Positions 20,867 to 30,172 of a DNA stretch of 64,000 nt are shown in pieces (position 1 is the stretch's first letter; each line of letters opens with the position of its first letter). This DNA comes from Skermanella sp. TT6. GTDB lineage: Bacteria > Pseudomonadota > Alphaproteobacteria > Azospirillales > Azospirillaceae. A program made the translations under genes and the position numbers. The notes beneath the pieces were generated by a model. That model was not told the DNA's origin, searched no databases, and saw nothing but the letters and a program-made list of their open reading frames with translations. The stretch is taken from positions 3,507,501 through 3,571,500 of the forward strand of contig NZ_CP067420.1 in assembly GCF_016653635.2 (NCBI RefSeq). The letters run 5' to 3'.

Positions 20867-21093
20867 CCGGTTCGCGGGCCTGGTCCGGAATGGCCGCGGC
20901 CGGCTGCCGGGCGGAAATGCCGCAGCCATGGCCAGGGCCCCTCCCCCCGCGGCGCCTGGGCGGGTCCGGTCGGCATAACCGGCGGTAGGCACCCGTCACC
21001 GGTTGCCTATCCGTGGCGGGCATGCGATAGTCTGCACATTGCATCCGGTTGCAGCTCCGCATCGGATGCACCCTCGTAGACGAACAACAGATT

Positions 21094-24000
21094 ATGCTTG
21101 CTGCCGTGTGCAGGATTACCGCCCGGTTGATACCGTCGGCGATGGCCTTGCTGTGCCTTGTCGGATCTGCGATCGGGGCCGACCGGAATCCCGTCGGCGG
21201 GCGCCTGCCCGTGGAGTCTGCCGCCCCCGCCAGCCCGATCGAGGCCGCTTTCAGCCGCCGTGCCGGAGCTCCGCTGAAGCTGTACGGCCATGACCTCTTC
21301 ACCCCGAGGCCCGGAAAGGTCCCTCCCTCCTTCGGCACCGCGCAGAACGACTACCTGCTCGGCCCGGGCGACGAATTGAGGATCACCATCCATGGGGCGA
21401 TCTACCCGTCGAGCCGCCGCTACGCGGTGGATTCGAACGGAGACGTGATCCTCGACCATCTGCGGCCCCTGCGGGCGGCCGGCCGCACGATCGCCGACCT
21501 TCGCCGCCAGCTCGAAGCCGAAGTGACGCTCAGCATGGCCGGTCACGAGGCGTTCCTGTCCCTGGAAGGCATGCGCCGGATGGGCATCCTGGTCACGGGG
21601 GCCGTCGTTTCTCCCGGGCGGCACGAAGTATCCGGTTCCGGAACGTTGCTCGACGCCCTTTTGGCGGCGGGCGGCGTGGACCGCCTCGGAAGCCTGCGGA
21701 CGATCCGGCTGATCCGCGGCGGGAACTCCCGGACCATCGATTTCTACGGCCTGCTCCAGGGTCTCGACGGTTCCGACCCCGCCTTGCGGGACGGCGACCG
21801 CATCGTGGTTCCGCCGATCGGCCCCACCATCGCGGTCGCCGGCGAGGTCAAGCGCCCGGGGATCTACGAACTGGCGCCGGCCGAGCAGACGGACGGCGCG
21901 CCGATGTCCATGGCCGGCGCCCTCGCCCTGGCGGGTGGTCCGATCCAGCCGGCGCCGGCCCGCATCGTCCGATTCGCCCTGGGCAGCGACGGCATCGAGA
22001 CGCCGGACGAGGCGACGCGCGGCCCGGGGGAACCCGATGACCGGCCCGTTACGGCCGGCGACCTGCTGATCGTCAGCCCGGCCCGCGACCATCGCCGGGG
22101 CACGGTGACCATCGCGGGCCATGTGCGCCGGCCGGGACCACGCGCCCTGGCCGAGGCGGAGACCCTGGCATCCCTGATCGGCTCCGCCGACCTGCTCGCC
22201 GACCCGTACCTGCCCTTCGCGGCGCTGGAGACCACCGATCCGCGCAGCCTCGCGAGGGTGCTGTCCCCGGTCGATCTCCAGGCTGTCCTGGACGGAAGGT
22301 CCGACCGGCTCCTCGGCGGCGACGATATCCTCGTCGTGCTGGGATCGCGGGACATCGGCTTCCTGTCCTCCCGGCCGGTCCTCGACCTGTTGCGCCGGGC
22401 CGGCCGAAGCCGGGATCCGGCGGAGTGCGCGGGCCTCGAGGTGCTGGCACGCCGGCTTTCGGGCGACCCGGAAGGCGTGCTCGCCCGCGGGCCGCTGGCC
22501 CGGGCCGCGAAGGACCTGACCCCGTCCACGATGCCGTGCCCCCGGGTCTTCGACGAACACCCCGACCTGCTCGCCTTCGCGATGGAACACGCGGTGCTGG
22601 TTCGAGGCGTCCTCCAGCCCGGATTGTACCCGGCGGCCGACCGGTCGGATCTGGCCACCCTGTCGCGCGCGGCGGGCGGCGGCCCGAGAAGGCTCGGCGT
22701 GGTGTCGGACCCGGCGTCGGGCGGGGGAAGCGCCTCCGTCGCGGCGGGCGCCGAAGGCGGCGACATCGTCGACTCGGTGTCGCCCCGGATCGAGCTGGCC
22801 GGCCATGCGAGATTCCCGGGCACGCGGCTGCTGTCCCAGGCGCCGTCGCTGCGCGCGCTGCTCGGCGACGGCAGTCAGGTGCCCAACGGGCTTTACCCGC
22901 TGTTCGGCGTGATCGAGCGGTACGACCGGCGGCGGCTGACCGGGCGCCTGATCGCCTTTTCGCCGCATGAGATCGTCCAGGGCCTGTCGGACCGCCCGCT
23001 CGCCGACGGCGACACGGTGAGGCTGTTCTCCTTCGCGGAGATCCGGTCGGCGATGACACCCAGGACCGGAACTTCCGGAGGTCCCGGCGAGTCGGCGGCC
23101 CCTGCCCTGCTGGCCCTGCTGTCCGACCGTTCCGTGGATGTCCACGGCGCCGTCCGGGAACCGGGCGCCTACCCGGTCGACGGAAGCGTCGGCCTGGACC
23201 TGCTGCTGTCGGCGGCGGGCGGACTGAACGACCTGGCGGACCGCAACAGCGTGGAGATCACCGCCCGGGAGCCGCCGGGAGATGCCGGGTCCGTGACCAG
23301 CGCGAGGCGGGTGGTATCCCTGGACGCGGCCAACGGGCTGGCGGCGGTCGTCGGTCCCGGGGACTCGGTCCGGGTCAACCCCCTGTTCAGCGACCGGGAA
23401 CCCTATGCCGTCACCATAGAAGGCGAGGTCAAGCGCCCCGGCAGCTTCGACGTGATCCGCGGCGAGCGGCTGTCGTCGCTGCTGAAGCGGGCCGGCGGGC
23501 TGACGGACCAGGCATATCCGGCCGGAGCGGTCTTCGCGCGGGAGAGCGTGCGTCGCCAGCAGGCCGAGTCCTTCGCGGCCATCGCCCGCAACATCGACCG
23601 CGACATCTCGGTCGTCCTGGCGCGGCCGGACCCGCCCCCGGCCGCGCAGATCGAGCAGGCGCGCACCCTGTCGAGCGAGTTCCGCGAGGCCCAGCCCATC
23701 GGGCGGATCACGGTGGAAGCGGACCCGGCAAGACTGGCGCTCCGCCCGGAACTGGACATCGTGCTCGAACCGGGGGACCGCATCTTCTTCCCGAAGCGCC
23801 CGCTGACCGTCACCGTCACGGGGGAGGTGCTCGCCCCCGCCAGCCTGCAGTTCTCCCCCGCGAAGGAGGCGGACGACTATATCGGCGAAGCCGGCGGCAT
23901 GACCCAGTATGCCGATGCGTCGCGCGCGTTCGTGCTGAAGCCGGACGGCAGCGCCCAACCGCTCAAGATCAGCTTCTGGAACCACGAGCGGACGGCCCTG

Positions 24001-24135
24001 GTGCCCGGCTCGACCATCATCGTGCCCCGGGACCCGGAGCCGTTCCATTTCTTCCGGTTCACGCAGAATGTCGGCGGCCTGCTCAGCCAGCTGGCCGTCG
24101 CCGCGGCGGCCGTGTTCGTGCTGACCGACCGATGA
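21094..24135 (+). CDS. Large multi-SLBB polysaccharide export protein
   Basis: 1013 residues, more than twice the size of Wza-type exporters. A signal peptide covers about residues 1-28. A Poly_export domain follows: DYLLGPGDELRITIHGAIYP, then the VDSNGDVIL and TIADLRRQLEAEV blocks. Eight or so SLBB-like units then repeat, each with a G-x-V-x-x-P-G core (GAVVSPGRHEV, GEVKRPGIYEL, GHVRRPGPRAL, GVLQPGLYPA, GHARFPGTRLL, GAVREPGAYPV, GEVKRPGSFDV, GEVLAPASLQF). The C-terminus ends with a hydrophobic helix. Such proteins form or extend the outer-membrane polysaccharide channel. No lipobox cysteine follows the signal peptide. ATG 21094 is chosen over 21049 because it begins the signal peptide. The stop overlaps the next start (ATGA). 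Confidence 0.87.
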   Translation: MLAAVCRITARLIPSAMALLCLVGSAIGADRNPVGGRLPVESAAPASPIEAAFSRRAGAPLKLYGHDLFTPRPGKVPPSFGTAQNDYLLGPGDELRITIHGAIYPSSRRYAVDSNGDVILDHLRPLRAAGRTIADLRRQLEAEVTLSMAGHEAFLSLEGMRRMGILVTGAVVSPGRHEVSGSGTLLDALLAAGGVDRLGSLRTIRLIRGGNSRTIDFYGLLQGLDGSDPALRDGDRIVVPPIGPTIAVAGEVKRPGIYELAPAEQTDGAPMSMAGALALAGGPIQPAPARIVRFALGSDGIETPDEATRGPGEPDDRPVTAGDLLIVSPARDHRRGTVTIAGHVRRPGPRALAEAETLASLIGSADLLADPYLPFAALETTDPRSLARVLSPVDLQAVLDGRSDRLLGGDDILVVLGSRDIGFLSSRPVLDLLRRAGRSRDPAECAGLEVLARRLSGDPEGVLARGPLARAAKDLTPSTMPCPRVFDEHPDLLAFAMEHAVLVRGVLQPGLYPAADRSDLATLSRAAGGGPRRLGVVSDPASGGGSASVAAGAEGGDIVDSVSPRIELAGHARFPGTRLLSQAPSLRALLGDGSQVPNGLYPLFGVIERYDRRRLTGRLIAFSPHEIVQGLSDRPLADGDTVRLFSFAEIRSAMTPRTGTSGGPGESAAPALLALLSDRSVDVHGAVREPGAYPVDGSVGLDLLLSAAGGLNDLADRNSVEITAREPPGDAGSVTSARRVVSLDAANGLAAVVGPGDSVRVNPLFSDREPYAVTIEGEVKRPGSFDVIRGERLSSLLKRAGGLTDQAYPAGAVFARESVRRQQAESFAAIARNIDRDISVVLARPDPPPAAQIEQARTLSSEFREAQPIGRITVEADPARLALRPELDIVLEPGDRIFFPKRPLTVTVTGEVLAPASLQFSPAKEADDYIGEAGGMTQYADASRAFVLKPDGSAQPLKISFWNHERTALVPGSTIIVPRDPEPFHFFRFTQNVGGLLSQLAVAAAAVFVLTDR

Positions 24136-24926
24136 GAAGCGACGCATCGGCCCGCCCGCTCTTCAGCATCGTCACCGTGGTGCTCAACGACCGCGAGGGG
24201 CTGGGCCGGACGCGGGCGAGCCTGCGCCGCCAGTCCTGCCGGGATTTCGCCTGGATCGTCGTCGACGGCGGATCGGAGGACGGTACCCGCGACGAGATCG
24301 TACGCAGCGCTCCCGAGATCGCGTGGTGGCGGTCCGGACCGGACCGGGGCCTCTACGACGCCATGAACATCGGCATGGCCGCCGCGACCGGGGACTACCT
24401 GCTGTTCCTCAACGCCGGCGACGAGCTGGCGTCGCCCGACAGCCTGGAACGCCTCGCGGCCGAGATACGGCGCCATTCCTCACCCGATTTCCTGTACTGC
24501 GACGCCCTGGAACGCACCCTCGGGGGGACGCTGCTGCTGAAGCCCGCCCGATCGCACCGGACCCTCTGGTACGGCATGTTCACCCACCACCAGGCGATGA
24601 TCTACCGGCGCCTGGCGGTCGCCGGCCTCAGCTACGACCTGTCGTTCACGGTTGGGGCGGATTATGCGTTCACGATCGAGGCGCTGGCGGGAAATCCCCG
24701 AGTCGTCCGGCTGCACGAGTCGATTGTGCTTTTTGCAGCCGGCGGTATTTCCCATGTGATGCACGCGGTCGGACGGCGCGAGCAGGCCCGCATCCGGCGC
24801 CGCTATCTGCGTCTTTCAGCCATTTCCTGCTTTTTAATAATGGTGGTGCAATCCTTGGCCATGTTCACCCGCCGCCGATTTCCGGTGTTTTACGAAATTT
24901 ATCGATGCCGCCGGATGTACGAGTAG
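24132..24926 (+). CDS. Family 2 glycosyltransferase
   Basis: 264 residues, GT-A fold. FSIVTVVLNDREGLGRTRAS is the N-terminal strand, VVDGGSEDGTRDEI the nucleotide-sugar site and LLFLNAGDELASP occupies the DxD position (here NAGDE), as in WcaA/amylovoran-type transferases. The C-terminus has a hydrophobic stretch (AISCFLIMVVQSLAMF) and basic residues that may anchor it to the membrane. It overlaps the exporter gene by four bases and so is translationally coupled to it; it probably adds a sugar to the exported polymer. Confidence 0.88.
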   Translation: MRSDASARPLFSIVTVVLNDREGLGRTRASLRRQSCRDFAWIVVDGGSEDGTRDEIVRSAPEIAWWRSGPDRGLYDAMNIGMAAATGDYLLFLNAGDELASPDSLERLAAEIRRHSSPDFLYCDALERTLGGTLLLKPARSHRTLWYGMFTHHQAMIYRRLAVAGLSYDLSFTVGADYAFTIEALAGNPRVVRLHESIVLFAAGGISHVMHAVGRREQARIRRRYLRLSAISCFLIMVVQSLAMFTRRRFPVFYEIYRCRRMYE

Positions 24927-24935
24927 CCAAGACAC

Positions 24936-24971
24936 CACTCACACGTGTAGTATGAGTGTAACCTGTACTAC
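24936..24971. promoter_or_regulatory. Nested inverted repeats upstream of the XRE regulator
   Basis: Within an AT-rich 208-base gap: CACTCA (24936-24941) pairs with TGAGTG (24953-24958), the 8-base palindrome ACACGTGT lies inside it, and GTAGTA (24947-24952) pairs with TACTAC (24966-24971). This is a possible operator cluster about 165 bases before the XRE start; a terminator for the preceding glycosyltransferase gene is less likely because no T-run follows. Confidence 0.4.
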
Positions 24972-25134
24972 GCTTATTCCATTTCCCTAACCAGATGAGG
25001 GTACGCTCGACAGGTTGCACCGTACTCGACATCATGCACGCGAAAGGTCTTGACATTTGAGCCATATAAGTCCTTTTGAAATCTAAATTTGTGCGCTACA
25101 CCTTAATCGCCGGGCAAGTACTCAGGGGTAGAAG

Positions 25135-25611
25135 ATGAAATCGAAAAAGTCCCAACCCGCAACTGCGAACACGATATCGCGTCGCGGTGAAGGGCCCCAT
25201 CCAATCGACATTCATGTCGGGGCGAGACTCCGACTGCGCCGAACCTTGCTGGGCCTTAGCCAGGAGAAGCTCGGAGAGGCCGTCGGCATTACGTTCCAGC
25301 AGTTACAGAAGTATGAGCGCGGCGCCAACCGTATCAGCGCGAGCCGTTTGTACCATCTGGCACTGGTGCTCGACGTTCCCGTGGGCTTCTTCTTCGAGGA
25401 CATGCCCTCCGGACAGCCGCTGCCCGAGGGCGCCGACGTCATCCATGAACCGACCGAAACCGACGAATTCGAGTCGATGGCGAAGCGCGAAACGCTCGAG
25501 CTGGTCCGGGCCTACTATCGCATCAGCGATCCGACCGTCCGCCGTCGTGCCTTCGAATTGATCAAGGCGCTCGGGGGCGAAACAAAGGATAGCGACACGG
25601 CGGGTTCCTGA
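25135..25611 (+). CDS. XRE-family DNA-binding regulator
   Basis: 158 residues with a Cro/C1-type helix-turn-helix at about residues 30-85: RLRLRRTLLGLSQEKLGEAV, then GITFQQLQKYERGANRISAS (recognition helix) and LYHLALVLDVPVGFFFED. The N-terminal 25 residues are a basic tail, and the C-terminal half has an acidic linker and the helix RETLELVRAYYRISDPTVRR. This architecture is common in alphaproteobacteria. Its position inside the exopolysaccharide locus suggests local control of surface polymer genes. GGGG and AGAAG precede the ATG. The stop lies 8 bases from the end of the convergent glycosyltransferase gene. Confidence 0.88.
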   Translation: MKSKKSQPATANTISRRGEGPHPIDIHVGARLRLRRTLLGLSQEKLGEAVGITFQQLQKYERGANRISASRLYHLALVLDVPVGFFFEDMPSGQPLPEGADVIHEPTETDEFESMAKRETLELVRAYYRISDPTVRRRAFELIKALGGETKDSDTAGS

Positions 25612-25619
25612 GGCTCCGG

Positions 25620-26453
25620 CTATAGCACGGGTCCGCCGCGCCGGACCCGTGCCTTGACCGCGACCTGCCAGTAGTAGAAGGCCCGGGCGACGGCATAGTC
25701 CCAGCCGTCCACCCCGTCGAGGAAGCCCAGGCAGAGCACGTAGCTGTGCAGGAAGACCGACGGAGCGCGTGCCGGCAGCCGGTGGAAAACCCGCTTGAGC
25801 AGGCGACGCGCCCCTTCTTCGCGCTCCGCCAGGATGCGGAGGCGACCGTCCGCGATCAGCGCCGCTTCCCAGTCAGAATAGCGGTTGTGCCTGTCGAACC
25901 ATGCGTGCAGCGGTTTCGCATCGTGGTGGGTCATCCGGCCGCGCAGGCTCCCCGCCGGCCCGTCCAGGCAGGGCTGGTAGTGGCCCTCGACTTCCCACAT
26001 GCGATCCACGTCGAGGTCGGGAAAGGGCGGGAAGGCCGCCCTGTTCCGGTCCAGCAGGGCCAGCTTGCGGTTCCAGGCGCCGAACCTCAGGGGTTTCCCC
26101 GCGAAGACCGGCTGTCCGGCGATGAAGTAGCCGGCCGCCCGTGGTCCGGTTTTCATCAGGCTTGCGATCTCTTGGGCCAGCCCCGCTGAGACCCGTTCGT
26201 CGGCATCGACGAAGAGCACCCAATCATGCCGGAAAGGAAGCGTCTGCAGGCACCACTGCTTCTTCTTGGGATAGCGGCCATCCCACCGGAACGGCACGAC
26301 CCGCGCTCCCATCTCCTCCGCCAGCGCCGCCGTCCCGTCGCCGCTGTCCGAATCGACGACGAAGACCTCGTCGAAGCGGCGGAGCGCCTGGAGGCACGCG
26401 CGGATGTTCGCCTCCTCGTCGCGCGTCATGACGATGACGGATACCGGTATCAC
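25620..26453 (-). CDS. Family 2 glycosyltransferase (WaaE/KdtX-like)
   Basis: 277 residues. It begins VIPVSVIVMTRDEEANIRAC with the GT-A fold, VVDSDSGDGTAALAEEMGA as the sugar-nucleotide loop and WVLFVDADERVS as the DxD motif. The KKKQWCLQ segment and basic C-terminal half resemble the WaaE/KdtX group that adds heptose or glucose to lipid-linked or core sugars. GTG 26453 is chosen because it overlaps the stop of the preceding gene as GTGA; an earlier in-frame start would run far into that gene. It is the last gene of a four-gene minus-strand set. Confidence 0.86.
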   Translation of the reverse strand: MIPVSVIVMTRDEEANIRACLQALRRFDEVFVVDSDSGDGTAALAEEMGARVVPFRWDGRYPKKKQWCLQTLPFRHDWVLFVDADERVSAGLAQEIASLMKTGPRAAGYFIAGQPVFAGKPLRFGAWNRKLALLDRNRAAFPPFPDLDVDRMWEVEGHYQPCLDGPAGSLRGRMTHHDAKPLHAWFDRHNRYSDWEAALIADGRLRILAEREEGARRLLKRVFHRLPARAPSVFLHSYVLCLGFLDGVDGWDYAVARAFYYWQVAVKARVRRGGPVL

Positions 26454-27403
26454 CGTTCCGCGGCCTTCAGGAACCCGGAGAGATCGGCGCTGCGGATGAA
26501 GACGAGGCAAAGGCCGGCCACGAACCCGGCCGCGGCGGCGATCGCCACGACGACGACCGGATCGGGCGTGTCCGGCACGGCCTCGGCCATGGCCGGCTGG
26601 ACCAGGTTCGCGGCCAGGGGGAGGTCGACGTCCATCATCATGGCGAACCGTTCATGGGCGATCAGCAGGGACCGGAGCGCCCCGACATGCCCGACTTCCT
26701 GCGTGACCGCGATCTTGCGGGAGATCTCGCCGATCATCCTGCCATTGTCCCGGACGGCCATGGAGCGGAGCTGCCGCTCGGTCGTGGCATAGAGCCGGTT
26801 CAGCAGAAGGCGGGCGAACTCGGGATCGGCATGCCGGTAGGAGATCCGGCGGAGCGGCGTGGTGCCGACCTGCTGGATCCGCACCTCCTTCTGGAGGTAT
26901 CGCACCAGGGTCCTGCCGTCGGGCTCGGTCCAGGGGATCCGGCCGACCAGTTCATTGAAGAAGCGGCGCAGGCGCGCCACGGGCGAATCGTCGGGTACCC
27001 AGGTTCCCGCGTCGGCATCCCACATGCGCTCGAACGCCCGGTGCATCACCTCCGGCGCGGCAGCAAGCTCCTCGGCGACCGGAAAGGACGTGAGTTCGTA
27101 GAGGAAGCGTTCGTAGTTCGACATCGTCTCGCCCGCCCCCGGGATCGTCGCGGTCTCGCTGCCGGGCGGGATCGCCGGCAGCGGAGCGGCGCGGCCGAGC
27201 AACCCTCCCGCGGCGGTCGGCCCGACCACCAGGGTGGCGGTGAAGACCGGCTCGATCTGGCGCAGCGCCAGCACGGCGAAAACCACCGAAAGCGCGGTGA
27301 CGCCGAGAACGAGGCGGCGGCCGGCGAGCGCGATCGTCACGCCGTTCCGCAGCAGTCTCTGCACTTCCCCCAGGGGGCCGATCAGGTCCGTGTCGAGGGA
27401 CAT
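26450..27403 (-). CDS. Wzz-like polysaccharide co-polymerase
   Basis: 317 residues with the two-membrane-span plan of chain-length determinant proteins. Span 1 is near residues 27-48 (GRRLVLGVTALSVVFAVLAL), span 2 near 280-303 (VVVVAIAAAAGFVAGLCLVF), and the periplasmic region between them is largely helical (EISRKIAVTQEVGHVG). It probably sets polymer length with the Wzy-like polymerase encoded upstream. There is no fused or adjacent BY-type tyrosine kinase, and the C-terminus has no kinase tail. It lies one base after the family 4 glycosyltransferase gene. Confidence 0.78.
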   Translation of the reverse strand: MSLDTDLIGPLGEVQRLLRNGVTIALAGRRLVLGVTALSVVFAVLALRQIEPVFTATLVVGPTAAGGLLGRAAPLPAIPPGSETATIPGAGETMSNYERFLYELTSFPVAEELAAAPEVMHRAFERMWDADAGTWVPDDSPVARLRRFFNELVGRIPWTEPDGRTLVRYLQKEVRIQQVGTTPLRRISYRHADPEFARLLLNRLYATTERQLRSMAVRDNGRMIGEISRKIAVTQEVGHVGALRSLLIAHERFAMMMDVDLPLAANLVQPAMAEAVPDTPDPVVVVAIAAAAGFVAGLCLVFIRSADLSGFLKAAER

Positions 27404-27404
27404 G

Positions 27405-28649
27405 TCAGCCGCCGACGGTCATGCAGCGGGATGCCGGCGGTCGCGCCGCCTCGCCCCCGGAGACGGTGCGGACGGCCGAGCCCGCCACCTTCAGGAAAGC
27501 ATCGGCGGCATGGTCGGCCGACCACGACGCGGCGGTCGCCCCCGCCCGTTCGCAAGCCGCCGCGTGGAAGGCGGGATCCCGGGCATGGGACAGGATCGCC
27601 GCTGCCAGCCCTTCCGCATCGTCGGGGTCCAGGACGGCGCCGCACCGGTTCTCCGCCAGCATCCGCGCCGCCGCGCTGCCCGGGGGGCCGAGCAGGATGC
27701 AGGGCCTGCCGGCGGCCAGGGCGCCGGACACCTTGCTGGGAACCAGCAGGCCCTCCGCGCGCCTGTCCATGACGGCGAGATGCAGGTCGGCGGCCCCCAG
27801 GCTGGCCGCCAGGGTCGCGGACGGCTGCAGGGGCAGAAGCCGCAGGTTCGGCGGAGCGTGCCGGTCGAGGACGCGCCTCACCCGCGGCAGCCCCCGCCCC
27901 TCCCCGATCAGCAGCACCGCGATGTCGGGCGCGGTCACGGCAAGGGCGGAAGCGGCCTCGAGCACGGCGTCCAGCGGATGGGCAAGCCCGAAGTTCCCCG
28001 AATAGGCGACCGTGAAGCGCCCCTCCAGGCCCAGCGCGGCCCGGACCGGATTGCCGTCCCGCTGAATCGGACGGATCACCGGGTCGGGCCAGTTCGGAAT
28101 CGTGACGATCCTTTGCGCCGGGACGCCCCGGCCGGAAAGCCGGTCCGCCATGCAGGAACCGATCGCGACCACCGCGTCGCATCTGCGCAGCGCCGCCGCG
28201 GCGGTCCGGCGCAGCAGCGACGCGACCGGCCACGCCAAGCGGACGCCGACGACGGGGAACAGGTCCGGATAGAGGTCGTGCGACCAGTGGATCACGCCGC
28301 ACCCCCAGCGCCGGCCGAGCAGAGGTCCGAGCACCGCGAGCATGGGCGGGTCCGTCATGGTGACGATCAGGTCGTGCCGGGGTATCCGCGACGCCGCGCG
28401 GTGCAGGCGATGCAAGGCCGACAGGTAGCCGGAGCCGATCGAGCCGGAGCCGCCGACCGGGTCTCCCGCCCGGATGACGGAGACCCCCTCGGGAGCGTCC
28501 GAGGGCGCATCGGCGGCTCCGCACGCCAGGACCGAGACCCGCCAGCCGCGCGCGGCGATCCGCCCGGCGAGGTCGCGCAGGCAACGGCCGGTTGCTCCGC
28601 GATCCGGCGGAAACACACGGTTTATGAAAAGGATGGACGGCCTGTACAT
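27405..28649 (-). CDS. Family 4 glycosyltransferase
   Basis: 414 residues with the GT-B fold. The N-terminal domain starts ILFINRVFPPDRGATGRCLR, with the glycine-rich acceptor-side loop expected for GT4. In the C-terminal domain, FTVAYSGNFGLAHPLDAVLE begins the donor site and AEGLLVPSKVSGALAAGRPC replaces the usual E-x7-E region. The WcaI-like plan (HWSHDLYPDLFP, TIPNWPDP) matches colanic-acid-type transferases. ATG 28649 is the natural start; an open frame continues upstream through the next gene but is only its shadow. Confidence 0.88.
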   Translation of the reverse strand: MYRPSILFINRVFPPDRGATGRCLRDLAGRIAARGWRVSVLACGAADAPSDAPEGVSVIRAGDPVGGSGSIGSGYLSALHRLHRAASRIPRHDLIVTMTDPPMLAVLGPLLGRRWGCGVIHWSHDLYPDLFPVVGVRLAWPVASLLRRTAAAALRRCDAVVAIGSCMADRLSGRGVPAQRIVTIPNWPDPVIRPIQRDGNPVRAALGLEGRFTVAYSGNFGLAHPLDAVLEAASALAVTAPDIAVLLIGEGRGLPRVRRVLDRHAPPNLRLLPLQPSATLAASLGAADLHLAVMDRRAEGLLVPSKVSGALAAGRPCILLGPPGSAAARMLAENRCGAVLDPDDAEGLAAAILSHARDPAFHAAACERAGATAASWSADHAADAFLKVAGSAVRTVSGGEAARPPASRCMTVGG

Positions 28650-28717
28650 CCGATGCGATCCAAACCCGCTCCGATACACGCACACAGAAGCATTCCGGCA
28701 TCGGGCAGGCAAGAAGA

Positions 28718-29998
28718 TTAAGCCCTGGTGTCGCGATAGTGCGCGGTCCGGGTCGTGACGATCGACAGGATCAGGCCGAAGCAGAGATACTTGAAGCTGG
28801 TATGGGCGAACAGGCCGATCGCCAGGGACGGCAGCAGGCCGAACGCCAGCGTGGGTTCCCGCCGCATGAGCGCGACCAGCGGCGGCAGGAGCGAGAGGAG
28901 ATAGGCCAGGACGGCGAGAGCGCCGGCGATGCCGGTCTTCAGCAGCATGTAGGTCGCGAAGGAGTGGGTGTAGGAAACCCACATCTCCCCGACCGCAGGG
29001 TTGCGCACCAGGGCTCCCCAGCCGGCGCCGAACACCAGGGAGGCGAAGGAGGAGCCGATATGCCCGGCGACGATCGCCGCCTCGGAGGCCCGCTCGTTCA
29101 GTCCGTAGGTCTCGGTCTTCCAGGCGATCTGCGCGGCCGTCCCGAGGATCGTGTCGTGCAGCATGGCTGCGACTCCGCCGGCGGCCAGGGCGGCGGCCGC
29201 CAGGACCAGCGGGACCCGCCGCCCCAGGACGAGGATGCGGCAAGCCACCGTGGCCGCCGCGATCAGCACCGCCGCGCGATGGACGGCACCCGCCAGCGCG
29301 GCCGCGGCGACGGCCCCCGCCGCGACCGACAGGGCCGCCCCCGCGACGGCGAGGACCGCCGATCCCCGGCCCGGTGGGCGGAACAGCCTCGCCGCCCCTT
29401 CCAGCGGGAGCCAGACCGCCGTGAAGAGCACGGCCGGGCTGTTCAGCAGATAGAGATCGCCCTCCGCCATGACTGTCCGCCCGACCGACCCGATATCGAC
29501 GGCCGGCCACCACCAGCGAAGGGCGAACAGCAGGCCGACCCCCGCCAGGCCGATGGGCAGCAGGCGGCCTGCGAGCGGGCCCGCCGGAGCGAGCAGCACC
29601 GGCAGGAACAGGAAGCCCAGCGGCACGATGTCGCGGACGATATCCCCGGGCGCCGCCCCGGCGAACGCGGCCCCCAGCAGGGGAACCCAGAGAAGGTAAA
29701 GGAAGGCCGCCGTACCTACGACCTCGTGCAGGCGGGCCGACGGCGCGATCAGCATCAGGCCGCTCCCCACGCAGATGGGGCGGATCACCCCCAGGGCGCA
29801 GGCCAGTCCCCCGGCCACGGCCACCTCGGCCAAGCCGATCCCGGGCGGCGCCGGGGCTCCGAACAGGCCGTAGGCGGCCAGCGCCACGGCCAGTCCGCCC
29901 GCCCGCATCACGTCTCCCGGTCCCCTGCCCGGCATGCTGCCGCCCGCTCCCATGCCATCCCGCCGCATGCCGTCATCCATGCCGGACAGTGCGTGCAA
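28718..29998 (-). CDS. Wzy-like polysaccharide polymerase / O-antigen ligase family protein
   Basis: About 426 residues with ten or more hydrophobic helices and a large loop around residues 290-345, the general shape of Wzy polymerases and WaaL ligases. The loop holds conserved-looking polar residues (KTETYGLNERASEA, VFGAGWGALVRNP, SYTHSFATYMLLKTG). The SYTHSFATYMLL helix resembles the H-N/H-S motif of this superfamily. Several in-frame ATGs near the N-terminus leave the start uncertain. It is first in the four-gene set Wzy-GT4-Wzz-GT2. No Wzx flippase is seen in the window. Confidence 0.72.
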   Translation of the reverse strand: MHALSGMDDGMRRDGMGAGGSMPGRGPGDVMRAGGLAVALAAYGLFGAPAPPGIGLAEVAVAGGLACALGVIRPICVGSGLMLIAPSARLHEVVGTAAFLYLLWVPLLGAAFAGAAPGDIVRDIVPLGFLFLPVLLAPAGPLAGRLLPIGLAGVGLLFALRWWWPAVDIGSVGRTVMAEGDLYLLNSPAVLFTAVWLPLEGAARLFRPPGRGSAVLAVAGAALSVAAGAVAAAALAGAVHRAAVLIAAATVACRILVLGRRVPLVLAAAALAAGGVAAMLHDTILGTAAQIAWKTETYGLNERASEAAIVAGHIGSSFASLVFGAGWGALVRNPAVGEMWVSYTHSFATYMLLKTGIAGALAVLAYLLSLLPPLVALMRREPTLAFGLLPSLAIGLFAHTSFKYLCFGLILSIVTTRTAHYRDTRA

Positions 29999-30172
29999 TC
30001 CCCGAAGCTCCGCAACCGGGAGCGCCGACCAGCGGCACCATGCCCCATCCGCGACGGGACACCCAACTCAACCGTGGAAACGGATTGCATTCTAAAGTAA
30101 AGCTATGGAAACCTGCAGGCGTTACTCCGCATGGGGTACGTCGGGGGTCACCCCATCGCGAAGTGAACGCCC

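Noticed and set aside
21007-24147. A very long open frame antisense to the SLBB exporter gene
   Set aside because: It mirrors the high-GC codon pattern of the real gene; its translation is Arg/Gly/His-rich without domains, and the opposite strand has a signal peptide and clear SLBB repeats.
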